DNA of 64,000 bases from positions 725,366-789,365 of the forward strand of contig NZ_LMDH01000001.1 in the NCBI RefSeq assembly GCF_001425755.1, written 5' to 3'. The notes beneath the pieces are model-generated. The model had not been told where the DNA came from. It searched no databases and saw nothing but the letters and a program-made list of their open reading frames with translations. Origin of the DNA: Aeromicrobium sp. Root344 (GTDB lineage Bacteria > Actinomycetota > Actinomycetes > Propionibacteriales > Nocardioidaceae). This document shows positions 12,858 to 22,220 of the stretch, piece after piece. The position numbers and the translations under genes were made by a program. The stretch's first letter is position 1, and the number at the start of each line of letters is the position of its first letter.

Positions 12858-13573
12858 ATGTCGTTGACGAGCCAGCCGTCGTCGGTCTTGACCATCGACA
12901 CGCTCGCGCGGTTGGAGAACACCGTCGGGGTCTTCGACTCGCTGGTCAGCCGTGCCTGGTCGTAGAACACCAGGACATCCATCTTGGTCGTCGAGCACTC
13001 GTCGCCGCAGGGCATGGCCGCGGCATCGCCGACGACGCTCTGCATCTGGACGTTGCGCTGCTGCGCCGCCTCCTGCAGGGCCGGCTCGTACTTCTTGAAC
13101 GTCTTGGCGAACGACGGCGTCATGATGGCCGTCGATGCCGACAGGTGCTTGTCGAGCTCGGTGTACTTGTAGGTGAACACCGTCTCCACGGCGCTGGCGG
13201 CGGCAGCGGTCGCCTGCTCGCGCGCGTCATCGAGCCGCTCCCCCGCGCCGTGCACGTGTCGGTAACCCTGGACGGTCAGGACGACCCCCAGGACAAGGGC
13301 GGCAACCGCGACGAGGGCGGCCGGGACGGTCCACCGCAGGTCGGGATTCGACGTCTTCTCGGACGCCTGCTTCGGCGCCTTGGGCGGGCGGGGCGCCTTG
13401 ACCGTCGGTGCAGCCTTGGCCGGAGGGGCGGCGGCCGGCTTCTGCGTGGCGGCCTTCCTGACCGCCGCCGCGCGCGCCGGCACCTTGCGCGCCGAGGGCT
13501 TCGCGGCAGGGACGGCCGGCTTGCCCTCGCCGGCGATCCGGCGACGACGGGCGGGCCCGGTCGGATCGCTCAT
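12845..13573 (-). CDS. Mce-associated membrane protein, last gene of the mce operon
   Basis: A 242-residue protein with a long cytosolic N-terminus rich in Pro, Ala and Lys (about residues 1-85), one membrane helix (about 88-108, VPAALVAVAALVLGVVLTV) and an extracytoplasmic domain. That domain resembles mycobacterial Mas/Mam proteins (an SnoaL-like fold), which stabilise the Mce complex. The ATG at 13573 overlaps the previous stop by 4 bp (ATGA); the longer reading frame to 13663 is rejected. The final codons and the stop lie inside the tandem repeat. The closest paralogue is the gene directly upstream. Confidence 0.85.
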   Translation of the reverse strand: MSDPTGPARRRRIAGEGKPAVPAAKPSARKVPARAAAVRKAATQKPAAAPPAKAAPTVKAPRPPKAPKQASEKTSNPDLRWTVPAALVAVAALVLGVVLTVQGYRHVHGAGERLDDAREQATAAAASAVETVFTYKYTELDKHLSASTAIMTPSFAKTFKKYEPALQEAAQQRNVQMQSVVGDAAAMPCGDECSTTKMDVLVFYDQARLTSESKTPTVFSNRASVSMVKTDDGWLVNDIRAR

Positions 13574-14154
13574 TCTCCGCTGCCTTCGCTGGGGGTCGCC
13601 GACGGCGACGGGGTGGCCACCGCAGAACGCGGGGCGACACTCTCGAAGTCCGAGATCAGCCACGTGCCGTTGGTCTTGGTGAACGAGACCTTCCAGCGGA
13701 AGTGTCGCAGGACGGCGGCCTTGTTGTCGGTGTTGGTGATCTTGGCGTCCACCGCGACCATCGCCACCGCGGAATCCTTGTCGATCGTGTCGACGGCGGT
13801 GGCCTGCACCTTGGCACCACCGCTCTTCTGGCTCTTGGACTCAAGCGCCTTGAAGATCACGTCGGTGACCTTGACGAACTCCTTGTCGTACTTCGGCGTC
13901 AGCAGGCCCTTGAGCCGCTTCTGGTAGTCCGCCGCGTTGGACACGTCGTACGTGTTGTAGGCCACCGCGAAGTCCGTGGCCCGCGACGTGATCTCGTTGC
14001 GGTCCTTGGAGTCCTCGTAGGGGTTCAGCTTGAGCAGGACGAGACCGATCGCCGAGAGCACCACGCCGAGAACCGTGGTGACCACCAGGAGAGCGATGAC
14101 TCGGGTGCGGCTGGACCTCTCGGTCACTGTTGGGCCGGGCCGAGCAGAAGCCAC
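13570..14154 (-). CDS. Mce-associated membrane protein
   Basis: A 194-residue protein with a short cytosolic head, one membrane helix (about residues 19-41) and an exported domain ending in a Ser/Pro/Thr tail. It resembles the Mas proteins encoded after mceF in mycobacteria. Two starts are possible. The GTG at 14154 has GGAAAGGA upstream but overlaps mceF by 31 bp. The GTG at 14127 makes a 4-bp GTGA overlap with the mceF stop, like most junctions in this operon, and would shorten the protein by nine residues. I report the longer form; the choice is open. Confidence 0.83.
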   Translation of the reverse strand: MASARPGPTVTERSSRTRVIALLVVTTVLGVVLSAIGLVLLKLNPYEDSKDRNEITSRATDFAVAYNTYDVSNAADYQKRLKGLLTPKYDKEFVKVTDVIFKALESKSQKSGGAKVQATAVDTIDKDSAVAMVAVDAKITNTDNKAAVLRHFRWKVSFTKTNGTWLISDFESVAPRSAVATPSPSATPSEGSGE

Positions 14155-15347
14155 TTCCAGGTGTCCTTTCCGGTGGGCACAGATGCGTCGGACGTTGCGG
14201 CCGACCGCTGCAGCACGGTCTTGGACGGCTGCCGCGCAATGTGGTTGTTGGCGACTTTACAGTCCGCTTCCGTATCGAAGGCGCGGTCACTGATGACCGC
14301 CTCCTCACGACGCTCACGGTAGCCCGATGCGGCACCGCCGTTCTGGTCGTACGTGCAGGTCGGCGTCGGGTCGAGCGCCACGAGACCGAACGTCGCGTTG
14401 TAGTCGCCGGTGCCCTTGCCGTTCTTGACGACCTCGTCGAGCACGGAGAACGAGCCTTCGACGAGGTAGGGGTAGAGGATGAAGATCGCCTGCAGCCCGA
14501 GAACGTTCTCCGACAACGGCTTGCTCGCGGTGACGAGGTCGCGAATGGCGTTGCCGAGGTCGGCGGAGTTCTCGTTGACCACGGCGTTGAGCGTCGCGGC
14601 GCTCTCGCTGCCCTTGTCGAACAGCCGGCGCAGGTCGGGATCCGCATCGACCAGGCTGTCTGACAGCAGAGCCAGGTTCTTGGAGAACGTGCCGATGTCG
14701 TCCGACTTGTCGATCTGGGTCTGCAGCACCGAGGACGAGTCACGGATCAGTGCGCGGGTCACGTCGATGTTGTCGTCGGCGGCCTTGATGAACTCCGACG
14801 ACGTGTCGAGGATCGTCGACAGGTCCTGACCCGTGCCCTCGAACGCCTGACCGAGCTCGTTGACGACGGTGCGCAGGCTCTCGGTGTTGACCGACGACAC
14901 GAGGTCGTTGACGTCCACGAGCAGCGTCGTCGTGTCGATCGGGATGCGGGTGTTGCGGAGCGAGATCGCCGAGTCCTTGCGCAGGTAGGGCGCCGAGTTG
15001 TTGCGCGGCTGCAGGTCGACGAACTGCTCGCCGATCGCCGACTTGTTGGCCACCACGGCCTCGACGTCGGCCGGGATCTTGGGCGCGTCGTTCTCGATGT
15101 CGAGCCTCGCCTGGACGCCGTCGTCCTTGAACTTGAGCTTGCCGACCTTGCCGACGGGGATGCCGCGGTAGGTCACCTGGGCGCCGGCGAAGATGCCTCC
15201 GGAGTCCTTGAACTGCGCCGTCACCGGGAACGTCCGGTCCACGAACAGCCGGTCGACCTGCGCGTAGCGACCACCGACGAACGCGCCGCCCAACAGGGTG
15301 ACGATCGCGAAGATCACCAGCTGGATCTTGGTGAGCCTGGAGATCAT
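14124..15347 (-). CDS. MCE family protein, MceF position
   Basis: A 407-residue sixth MCE subunit. It has an N-terminal membrane anchor (about residues 8-28), one MlaD/MCE beta-barrel domain (about 37-115, with GIPVGKVGKLKF) and a long helical region. Such helices in MCE hexamers build the lipid-conducting tube across the cell wall. The C-terminus contains Cys residues and a polar tail. The ATG at 15347 overlaps the mceE stop by 4 bp, and the longer frame to 15419 is an artefact. It is the last MCE subunit, followed by two accessory genes. Confidence 0.93.
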   Translation of the reverse strand: MISRLTKIQLVIFAIVTLLGGAFVGGRYAQVDRLFVDRTFPVTAQFKDSGGIFAGAQVTYRGIPVGKVGKLKFKDDGVQARLDIENDAPKIPADVEAVVANKSAIGEQFVDLQPRNNSAPYLRKDSAISLRNTRIPIDTTTLLVDVNDLVSSVNTESLRTVVNELGQAFEGTGQDLSTILDTSSEFIKAADDNIDVTRALIRDSSSVLQTQIDKSDDIGTFSKNLALLSDSLVDADPDLRRLFDKGSESAATLNAVVNENSADLGNAIRDLVTASKPLSENVLGLQAIFILYPYLVEGSFSVLDEVVKNGKGTGDYNATFGLVALDPTPTCTYDQNGGAASGYRERREEAVISDRAFDTEADCKVANNHIARQPSKTVLQRSAATSDASVPTGKDTWKWLLLGPAQQ

Positions 15348-16690
15348 GGTGCCACCGCCGGTTCCACGAGGAGTTGTCCGAGATCGCCGGACGGCACACT
15401 GGCGACCGCCGTACGGCACGTGTTGAGCAGCGAGCAGATGCCGCCCTTGCTCGGTGTGGGGCTCGCGCTCGGCGCCGGCGTCGTGGCGCCGGAGTCATCC
15501 GGCGTCGTGGTCGAGCCGCTGGACGGGACCAGGCCCGTGACGAGGTCGACCAGGTCCTGGGCCGGGGTGCCGGGCACGACACTCGTGCTGCCGTCGGGGT
15601 TCGTCTCGGTCTTGGTCGCCCCGGCCTGGGCGGCATAGCCGTCGAGGATGTTGGTCAGCTGCGTCGCGCTGATGTCGATACCGAGGTTGAGGTTGGCGAA
15701 GTCGCCGAAGCAGACGCCCTGCTTGACCGTGGGCGGGCCGTCCTCGCACTTGCCGGACGCTGCGGCGTAGGTGTTGCCGACGAAGCCGTCGGAGAACGGG
15801 TAGGTGAGAAGCACCTTCGTCGCGGTCGCGAGGTCGTCGCCGGCCTTGGTCAGGTTGGTCAGCGTCGGCACGAGGGCGCGCAGGTTGGCGACGGTGTCGG
15901 CCTTGGAGTCGCGGATGACGCCAGTCGCCACGTCGCTGAGCCTGGACAGCGACTGGAGCAGCTTGACGAGGTCGTCGCGCTGGTTGTTGACGACTCGCAA
16001 CGCGCCGGGCAGATCGTCGAGCGCACCGGTGATGGCGGCCTTCTGGTTGTTGGTCGCCACCGCGAGCCGGTTGATCTTCTCCAGGGACGTCAGCAACGCT
16101 GCCTTGTTGTCGTCGAGCTGGCCGATGAAGGCGGTCGTGGAGTTGATGAGCTCCTTGACCTCGGGCTCGTTGCCGCCGAGAGCGTTGTTGAGCTCCTTGA
16201 CGATCGTGTTGGTCTTCTCGAGACCGCCGCCGTTGAACAGCAACGACGCCGCTCCGAGCACTTCCTCGATTTCGGGGTTGCGGCTGGACCGGTCGAGCGG
16301 GATCGTGTCGCCGTTGCTGAGCGTGCCGCGAGCGCCGGTCTTGGGCGGCGCGAGCGACACGAACTTCTCGCCCAGCAGGCTGGTCTGGCGGATCGTCGCC
16401 TCGGTGTTGTCGGGCAGCTTGGCGTCGTGGTTGACCTTGAGCGTGACGACGGCCGTCCAGCCGTTGAGCTTGATGTCGGTGACCTTGCCGACCGCGATGT
16501 CGTTGACGCGTACGGCGCTCTGCGGCACCAGGTCGAGGACGTCGCGGAACTGCACCTTGATCGTGTAGGGATCGCTGCCGAGGTCGGCGCCGCCGGGCAG
16601 CGGGAGCTTGTAGGGCGAGAAGCCGCAGCCGCTGAGCAGCAGCCCCATGACACCGGTGACGACACCGGCACGAAGAAGTCGGCGGTTCAT
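15344..16690 (-). CDS. MCE family lipoprotein, MceE/LprK position
   Basis: A 448-residue MCE subunit whose N-terminus is a lipoprotein signal with lipobox LLSGC (Cys22), the typical feature of MceE (LprK-type) proteins. The MCE domain follows (about residues 42-120, VNDIAVGKVTDIKLNG), then a long helical part. The last 60 residues are a Thr/Ser/Pro-rich tail. It begins 1 bp after the mceD stop (TGACATG). The lipid-anchored member probably seats the hexamer on the membrane. Confidence 0.94.
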   Translation of the reverse strand: MNRRLLRAGVVTGVMGLLLSGCGFSPYKLPLPGGADLGSDPYTIKVQFRDVLDLVPQSAVRVNDIAVGKVTDIKLNGWTAVVTLKVNHDAKLPDNTEATIRQTSLLGEKFVSLAPPKTGARGTLSNGDTIPLDRSSRNPEIEEVLGAASLLFNGGGLEKTNTIVKELNNALGGNEPEVKELINSTTAFIGQLDDNKAALLTSLEKINRLAVATNNQKAAITGALDDLPGALRVVNNQRDDLVKLLQSLSRLSDVATGVIRDSKADTVANLRALVPTLTNLTKAGDDLATATKVLLTYPFSDGFVGNTYAAASGKCEDGPPTVKQGVCFGDFANLNLGIDISATQLTNILDGYAAQAGATKTETNPDGSTSVVPGTPAQDLVDLVTGLVPSSGSTTTPDDSGATTPAPSASPTPSKGGICSLLNTCRTAVASVPSGDLGQLLVEPAVAP

Positions 16691-16691
16691 G

Positions 16692-17855
16692 TCAGTTCAC
16701 CCCCAGCATCTGCGCGAAGGTCGTGTTGACCTTGTCCGGCGGAGTCACCGGCGCGGACGCGGCGGCCGTGCGCGGCAGTGCGTTGCCGAGCACGCCGGAC
16801 AGCGTCTTGCACAATCCGTTCTCGACGGTCTCACCGAGCAGGTTGCACACGAAGGTCGCGGGATCCTTGAGCGAGCCGTTGAGCAGCTCGGGGATGTCGG
16901 CGCGGGTGTCGAGCGTGCCGGCCGTGCCGTTGTAGGCCAGGGCGACGTTGGTCAGGGCGGTCGGCGCAGCGATCGTCTGCTCCTCGATCTCGGCCTTGTG
17001 CTTGGCGAGCACCGCTGCGAGCGAGGCGATGTTGTCGATGTTGCTGCGCAGCTTGCCGCGGTTCTCCTTGACGAGGGAGTTGACGTCGACCAGGGCGAGG
17101 CTGAGCTGCCTCAGCGTCTCCTTGAGGTCGTCACGCTCGCCGGCGAGGACCGTCGACACCTTGGCCGTGCTGTCGTTGAACGAGCGCACGGCCGAGTCGT
17201 TGGTCTTGAGCAGGCTCACGAAGTCCTCGACCTCCCGCAGGCTGCCGAACAGCTCGTCCTTGTTGTTGGACAGCGTCGTGCTGAGCTTGCCGAAGTTGTG
17301 GATCGTCTCGTTGAGCTGGGCACCCTGGCCGTCGAGCTGCTTGGCCGAGTCGTCGATGAGGCTGCTGAGCGAGCCCTCCTTGTTGGCGCCCTTGGGGCCG
17401 AGCGCCACCGACAGGTCGTCGAGCGACTGGTAGATCTGGTCGAGCTCCACCGGAACGGCGGTGCGGTCGACCGGCAGGACCGCATTGTTCTTGAGCACCG
17501 CTCCGCCGGTGTAGGCCGGGGCGAGCTGGATGAAGCGGTCACCGACGATCGACGGCGAGACCACGACCGCCTTGACGTCGTTGGGCAGCTTGACGTCGCC
17601 CTTGTAGGAGACCTTGGCGCGTACGACGTCGCCGCGCGGCGTGAGGCTCACGACCTCGCCCACCGGGACGCCGAGGATCTTGACGTCGGATCCCTTGTAG
17701 ACCGAGTTGGTCTGCTCGAAGTCGATCGTGATGTAGCGCTTGCCGTCGCCGTTGTTGACGACCAGCGCCACGGCTGCCAGCAGGGCGAGCACGACGAACG
17801 CGGTGAGCACCTTGGAGATGCCGGCGAACCGTTGTGCCAATCCGGATGGACTCAT
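16692..17855 (-). CDS. MCE family protein, MceD position
   Basis: A 387-residue MCE subunit with an N-terminal membrane helix (about residues 16-33), an MCE domain (about 37-115, GVPVGEVVSLTP) and a long helical tail. The ATG at 17855 shares one base with the mceC stop (TGATG), so I discard the longer frame to 17939. It is the fourth subunit of the predicted hetero-hexamer. Confidence 0.93.
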   Translation of the reverse strand: MSPSGLAQRFAGISKVLTAFVVLALLAAVALVVNNGDGKRYITIDFEQTNSVYKGSDVKILGVPVGEVVSLTPRGDVVRAKVSYKGDVKLPNDVKAVVVSPSIVGDRFIQLAPAYTGGAVLKNNAVLPVDRTAVPVELDQIYQSLDDLSVALGPKGANKEGSLSSLIDDSAKQLDGQGAQLNETIHNFGKLSTTLSNNKDELFGSLREVEDFVSLLKTNDSAVRSFNDSTAKVSTVLAGERDDLKETLRQLSLALVDVNSLVKENRGKLRSNIDNIASLAAVLAKHKAEIEEQTIAAPTALTNVALAYNGTAGTLDTRADIPELLNGSLKDPATFVCNLLGETVENGLCKTLSGVLGNALPRTAAASAPVTPPDKVNTTFAQMLGVN

Positions 17856-18850
17856 CAGTTGCCCCCTCCCAGCGCGTCTTCGATCTGCTTGCGGATCCCG
17901 GAGACCGAGGCCGCACCACCGAGGTAGGTGTCGAACCACGGCCCGGTGCCGAGCGAGTTGGAGAACACCCGGAGGAAGCCCGGGTAGATCCGGAGCGCCT
18001 CGTCGAGGCTCGCCTCGTTCCTGCGGAGCATCGTGGTCACCACGTCGAGCTGGTCGAGGGCCGGCTTGAGGTCCGAGCGGGTGTCCTTGACGAGCCCGCG
18101 CAGCTGCGTCGAGATCGACTGGGTCGACACGAGCAGGCGGTGAATCGAGTCGCGTCGCGCACTGATCGCCGAGAACAGGACGTCGGAGTCCTTGAAGAGC
18201 GTGACGAGCTGCGTGTTGCGCGAGTTGAGGACACCCGAGACCTTCTTGAGGTTGACCAGCAGCGTGTTGATCTGGTCGTCGCGGGCGGCCAGGTTGCGCG
18301 AGAGGTCGGAGACGCCCTTGATCGCGCCGCGGAACTCCTCGGGGGTGCTGGCGGCGACGTCGGCGAGGCTGTCGAGGGCCTTGGACAGCTCCGGGATGTT
18401 GATCTCGTCGGTCGTCTTGCTGAGCTCGGAGAACGCCTGCACGACGTCGTAGGGAGCGATCGTGCGCGCGACCGGGATCGTGCTGCCCTTGGGCAGGTGG
18501 CCCGGCCCCTTGGGAGTCAGCGCGAGGAACTCGGCGCCCAGCAGCGTCCGGACGCGGATGTCCGCCCCGGTCTCGGTGCCGAGGTCGGTGCCCTTGTCGA
18601 TCTTGAACGTCACCCGCACCTTGTTGCCCTGGAGCTCGATGCCTTCGACCTTGCCGACCGCGACACCGGCGACGCGCACCTCGTTGCCGGCCTTGAGCGC
18701 ACCGATCTCGGCGAAGTCGGCGTGATAGGTGTCGCCGCTGCCGATGATCGGCAGGCGGTCAGCGCGGAAGGCGCCCAGCATCAGCAGGGCGATCACGGCG
18801 ATGCCGATGACGCCGATGACGACGGGATTGCGCTCGCGGAATGGCTTCAT
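17855..18850 (-). CDS. MCE family protein, MceC position
   Basis: A 331-residue MCE subunit, the shortest of the six. It has a membrane helix at about residues 10-27, the MCE domain at about 38-115 (GVAVGKVEGIEL), and a helical region with periodic Leu. The ATG overlaps the mceB stop by 4 bp. Confidence 0.93.
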   Translation of the reverse strand: MKPFRERNPVVIGVIGIAVIALLMLGAFRADRLPIIGSGDTYHADFAEIGALKAGNEVRVAGVAVGKVEGIELQGNKVRVTFKIDKGTDLGTETGADIRVRTLLGAEFLALTPKGPGHLPKGSTIPVARTIAPYDVVQAFSELSKTTDEINIPELSKALDSLADVAASTPEEFRGAIKGVSDLSRNLAARDDQINTLLVNLKKVSGVLNSRNTQLVTLFKDSDVLFSAISARRDSIHRLLVSTQSISTQLRGLVKDTRSDLKPALDQLDVVTTMLRRNEASLDEALRIYPGFLRVFSNSLGTGPWFDTYLGGAASVSGIRKQIEDALGGGN

Positions 18851-19935
18851 GGTGCATACCCCGGCTGGTCACAACGGGCTCCGCCGACCCCGAGGCCGTT
18901 GGGCCCGGCCAGGTCGAGCTTGGTCTCCGGCAGGATTCCCGCGATGGCGGGAATCGTGATGCTGCCGCGTGCGGCGCACAGGTAGAAGTTGAACTCGCTG
19001 CCGTTGGTGGCCGAGTTGCCGATCTTCTGCAGCTTGATCGGCAGGATCTTGATCGAGTTCTCGATCGTCGCCAGGTTGCGCTTGCTGCTGAGGTTCTTGG
19101 TCAGCGAGTTGAGCTGCTTGATGTCCTCGCCGATCGCCGGTCGACCCTGGACGAGCAGGTCGGACGTCTCGTCGGTCAGGTCGGAGATCGAGTCGACCGA
19201 GTTGAGGATCGCGTCGCGGTCGTCCTTGAGCCCGGTGACGAACTGCTGGAGCGTGTCGATCGTGTCCGACAGCTCCTTGTCGCGGCTGCCCACGGTGTCG
19301 AGCACCTGGCTGAGGTTGGTCACGACGTCGCCGATGAGCTGGTCACGGCCGGCCAGGGTGTTGGTGAGCGACGAGGTACGGGCGAGCAGGTTCTCGACGT
19401 TGCCGCTCTCACCCTGCAAGGTCTGCACGATCTCGTCGGCGAACTTGTTGGTGTCGGACGGCGAGAGCGCCTGGAAGACCGGCTTGAACCCGTTGAGCAG
19501 GACGTTGAGGTCGAGGGCTTCCTGCGTACGGCTCTCGGGGATCGTGCTGCCCGCCTTGAGCGTCGTCTTCGCGCCGTCGGCGCCCTGGGTCAGCGCGATG
19601 TAGCGCTGTCCCACGAGGTTGCGGAACTTGATCGTCACGTGGGTGTTGTCGGTCAGCGGGACGTCGCTGTCGACGCCGAACGTGACGAGCGCCTTGTCGC
19701 GCTTGATGATCTGAACCTTCTTGACCGAGCCGACCGCGACACCCGCGATGCGCACGTCGTCGCCCTTGGCCATGCCGGTGACGTCGGTGAAGACGGCCTT
19801 GTAGTCCTTGCGATCAGCGCCGAACGAGCCGTTGCTCAGCGTGAGCGCCAGGACCAGGGTCGAGATGCCGGTGAAGGCGAAGAAGAACCCGAGCTTGACC
19901 AGGGCGCTGATGGATTCGCGGTCGATCTGCTTCAT
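18847..19935 (-). CDS. MCE family protein, MceB position
   Basis: A 362-residue MCE subunit with a membrane helix at about residues 12-32, an MCE domain at about 42-120 (GVAVGSVKKVQI) and a helical tube segment. The C-terminal region has two Cys (near NFYLCAARG and GARCDQ) that could form a disulfide outside the cell. The ATG overlaps the mceA stop by 4 bp. Confidence 0.93.
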   Translation of the reverse strand: MKQIDRESISALVKLGFFFAFTGISTLVLALTLSNGSFGADRKDYKAVFTDVTGMAKGDDVRIAGVAVGSVKKVQIIKRDKALVTFGVDSDVPLTDNTHVTIKFRNLVGQRYIALTQGADGAKTTLKAGSTIPESRTQEALDLNVLLNGFKPVFQALSPSDTNKFADEIVQTLQGESGNVENLLARTSSLTNTLAGRDQLIGDVVTNLSQVLDTVGSRDKELSDTIDTLQQFVTGLKDDRDAILNSVDSISDLTDETSDLLVQGRPAIGEDIKQLNSLTKNLSSKRNLATIENSIKILPIKLQKIGNSATNGSEFNFYLCAARGSITIPAIAGILPETKLDLAGPNGLGVGGARCDQPGYAP

Positions 19936-21365
19936 CGGAGCTCCACCGCCGATCCACGGAGCACGGGGCTGATCAGCAGCGAGCCGATGTCGTCGACGCT
20001 CGAGGGCTGCATCCCGAGGGTGCCACCGAGCAGGACGTTGAGCTCGGCCCGCTCGCCCGGCGAGTCGACTCCGGTGATGCTCGGCTGGACCAGGTCCTGC
20101 AGCGAGACGCTCGAGGCTGCCGAGCGGTTGGCGAAGTCTGCTGCAGAGCCGAACTTGGCGTGCGGCTGCTTGATGCCGACGAGCTTGTAGACGTCGGCCG
20201 GGATCTTGAACGGGTGCGCCTGCGAGGAGTACTTCTTCTCCTCGGCCTTGCCCTTGTTGATCTCGTTGAGGTCGAGGCAGCTCGGCGTCGCCGCGTTGTC
20301 GGCCCGGATGTCCTTGCTGGTCTTGGCCGGTGCACCGGACGACGCGTTGTCGAACGTCTGCTGCGACGCCGTGAGGTTCTCGTTCTTGGCGTACGCATTG
20401 GGCTGGGCGATGACCTCGACGTTGATGTGCAGCTGCCCGTCACGGTAGGCGCTGTCGAGGCGCGGGACGAGCGTCGACATCGCGCCGAGGAAGCACGGGA
20501 ACGTCGTGGAGTAGTCGCCGACCATCTCGAGGATCGGCCGGCCGAGCTTGTTGAGCGCCTTGATGTTGTCGCCGTTCGCCTTCGTGAAGTCGGTCAGGGT
20601 GTCGGACAGGCCGGTCGCCTCGTCGAAGAACGCCGTCAGCTGCGCCTTCTTGGCGACGATCGTGTTGCCGGTCACCACGGTGTTGCGCAGCAGTCGGCCG
20701 AGGTCGGGCATCGCCGCCGCGTAGGTGTCGGACACCGTGCCGAGCTTGTTGAGGTCGTCGACCAGCTGCGGGATGTCCGGGTTGACCTTCTGCAGGTAGC
20801 TGTTGGCCTGGACGAGTGTCTCGCCGAGCTGCTTGCCACGTCCGCTGAGCGCGGTCGAGACAGCGCTCAACGTGTAGGAGAGGTTGGCCGGGTCGACCGC
20901 GTCGAGCAACGGGTAGAGGTCGTTGAGCAGGGTCTCGACCTCGATGGGGACGTTCGCCTTGGTGATCGTGTCGCCGGCCTGCAGCGTCTCGCCGTCATCG
21001 GTCGCGGGCGGGATCAGCGCGACGTACTTCTCACCGAACAGGGTCTTGGGGACCAGCTGGGCCGTGACGCCCTTGGGGATGTCCTTGATGAGCTTGGGGT
21101 TGATCGCCAGCAGGAGCTTGACGCCGTCGCCGTCCGGCTCGACCTTGCGGACCTCGCCGACGATCATGCCGCGCAGCTTGATGTCGGCATTCTGCGGCAG
21201 GTTGACGCCGGTGGTGTCGGTCTTGAGGGTCACCGCGTCGTAGTTGACGAACGCCTTGGTGAAGAACGCCCACGTCACCCAGAGGATGAGGAGCAGCAGC
21301 GCGATGAATGCAGCACCCAGCATCTTGAGGGAGCCGGAGCGCTCGAGCAGGGGGGTACGAGCCAT
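19932..21365 (-). CDS. MCE family protein, MceA position
   Basis: A 477-residue first MCE subunit. It has a membrane helix (about residues 15-36), an MCE domain (about 40-118, with IKLRGMIVGEVRKVE), a long helical region and an extended polar C-terminus. Cys residues occur near TTFPCFLGAM and TPSCLDL. It follows the second YrbE permease by 3 bp, the standard yrbE-mce order. Confidence 0.93.
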   Translation of the reverse strand: MARTPLLERSGSLKMLGAAFIALLLLILWVTWAFFTKAFVNYDAVTLKTDTTGVNLPQNADIKLRGMIVGEVRKVEPDGDGVKLLLAINPKLIKDIPKGVTAQLVPKTLFGEKYVALIPPATDDGETLQAGDTITKANVPIEVETLLNDLYPLLDAVDPANLSYTLSAVSTALSGRGKQLGETLVQANSYLQKVNPDIPQLVDDLNKLGTVSDTYAAAMPDLGRLLRNTVVTGNTIVAKKAQLTAFFDEATGLSDTLTDFTKANGDNIKALNKLGRPILEMVGDYSTTFPCFLGAMSTLVPRLDSAYRDGQLHINVEVIAQPNAYAKNENLTASQQTFDNASSGAPAKTSKDIRADNAATPSCLDLNEINKGKAEEKKYSSQAHPFKIPADVYKLVGIKQPHAKFGSAADFANRSAASSVSLQDLVQPSITGVDSPGERAELNVLLGGTLGMQPSSVDDIGSLLISPVLRGSAVELR

Positions 21366-21368
21366 GGG

Positions 21369-22220
21369 TCAGCCCGCCAATCTCACGGTGACGTTCGTGC
21401 CCCAGATCGCCATCGAGGCGAGCAGGTCGACGACGTTGATCGCGACGATGGAGGTCCGCACGGCGAGGCCGACGGCGACACCCACACCGGCGGGTCCACC
21501 GCTGGCGTAGTAGCCGTAGTAGCAGTGGATCAAGATCACGACGACCGCGAAGATCAGGACCTTCGCGAACGACCACATGACGTCGCCAGGTGGCAGGAAC
21601 GTGTTGAAGTAGTGATCGTAGGTGCCCGGACTTTGCCCGTTGATCTTGGTGATCGTCAATCTGGTGGCGAAGTAGGACGACAGCAGGCCGACGATGTAGA
21701 GCGGGACGACGGCGATCAGGCCGGCGATGACCCGGGTCGTCACGAGGAACGGCAGCGACGGGATCGCCATGACCTCCAGGGCGTCGACCTCCTCGCTGAT
21801 GCGCATGGCGCCAAGCTGCGCGGTGAAGCCGCAGCCCACGGTCGCAGCCAAGGCGATGCCGGCGACGATCGGCGCGATCTCGCGAGTGTTGAAGTAGGCC
21901 GAGACGAATCCGGTCAGTGCCGCGGTGCCGAGCTGGTCGAGGGCGGCGTAGCCCTGGATGCCGACCTCGGTGCCGGTGAAGAAGCACATCGCCGTGATGA
22001 CGCCGACCGTGCCGCCGATGACCGCGAGCGAGCCGGAGCCGAGGGCCACCTCGGCCAGCAGCCGGACGATCTCCTTGCCGTAGTTGGCGATCGTGCGGGG
22101 CACCGACGCGATGACGCGGATGTAGAACAGCATCTGACGACCGAGGTCGTCGAGGAAGTTGTTGAACTTGGCGGGGATGCCGGTGACGGCGGACAGAGCT
22201 GTCTTGTCGGACATCGTCAC
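21369..22220 (-). CDS. MlaE/YrbE-type ABC permease, YrbEB
   Basis: A 283-residue permease of the MlaE family, with five to six membrane helices and the conserved cytoplasmic coupling segment ISEEVDALEVMAIP that docks onto the ATPase. Together with YrbEA it should form the inner-membrane channel of an Mce lipid (sterol or fatty acid) importer. The GTG start overlaps the yrbEA stop by 4 bp (GTGA); an ATG two codons further is also possible. Confidence 0.94.
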   Translation of the reverse strand: MTMSDKTALSAVTGIPAKFNNFLDDLGRQMLFYIRVIASVPRTIANYGKEIVRLLAEVALGSGSLAVIGGTVGVITAMCFFTGTEVGIQGYAALDQLGTAALTGFVSAYFNTREIAPIVAGIALAATVGCGFTAQLGAMRISEEVDALEVMAIPSLPFLVTTRVIAGLIAVVPLYIVGLLSSYFATRLTITKINGQSPGTYDHYFNTFLPPGDVMWSFAKVLIFAVVVILIHCYYGYYASGGPAGVGVAVGLAVRTSIVAINVVDLLASMAIWGTNVTVRLAG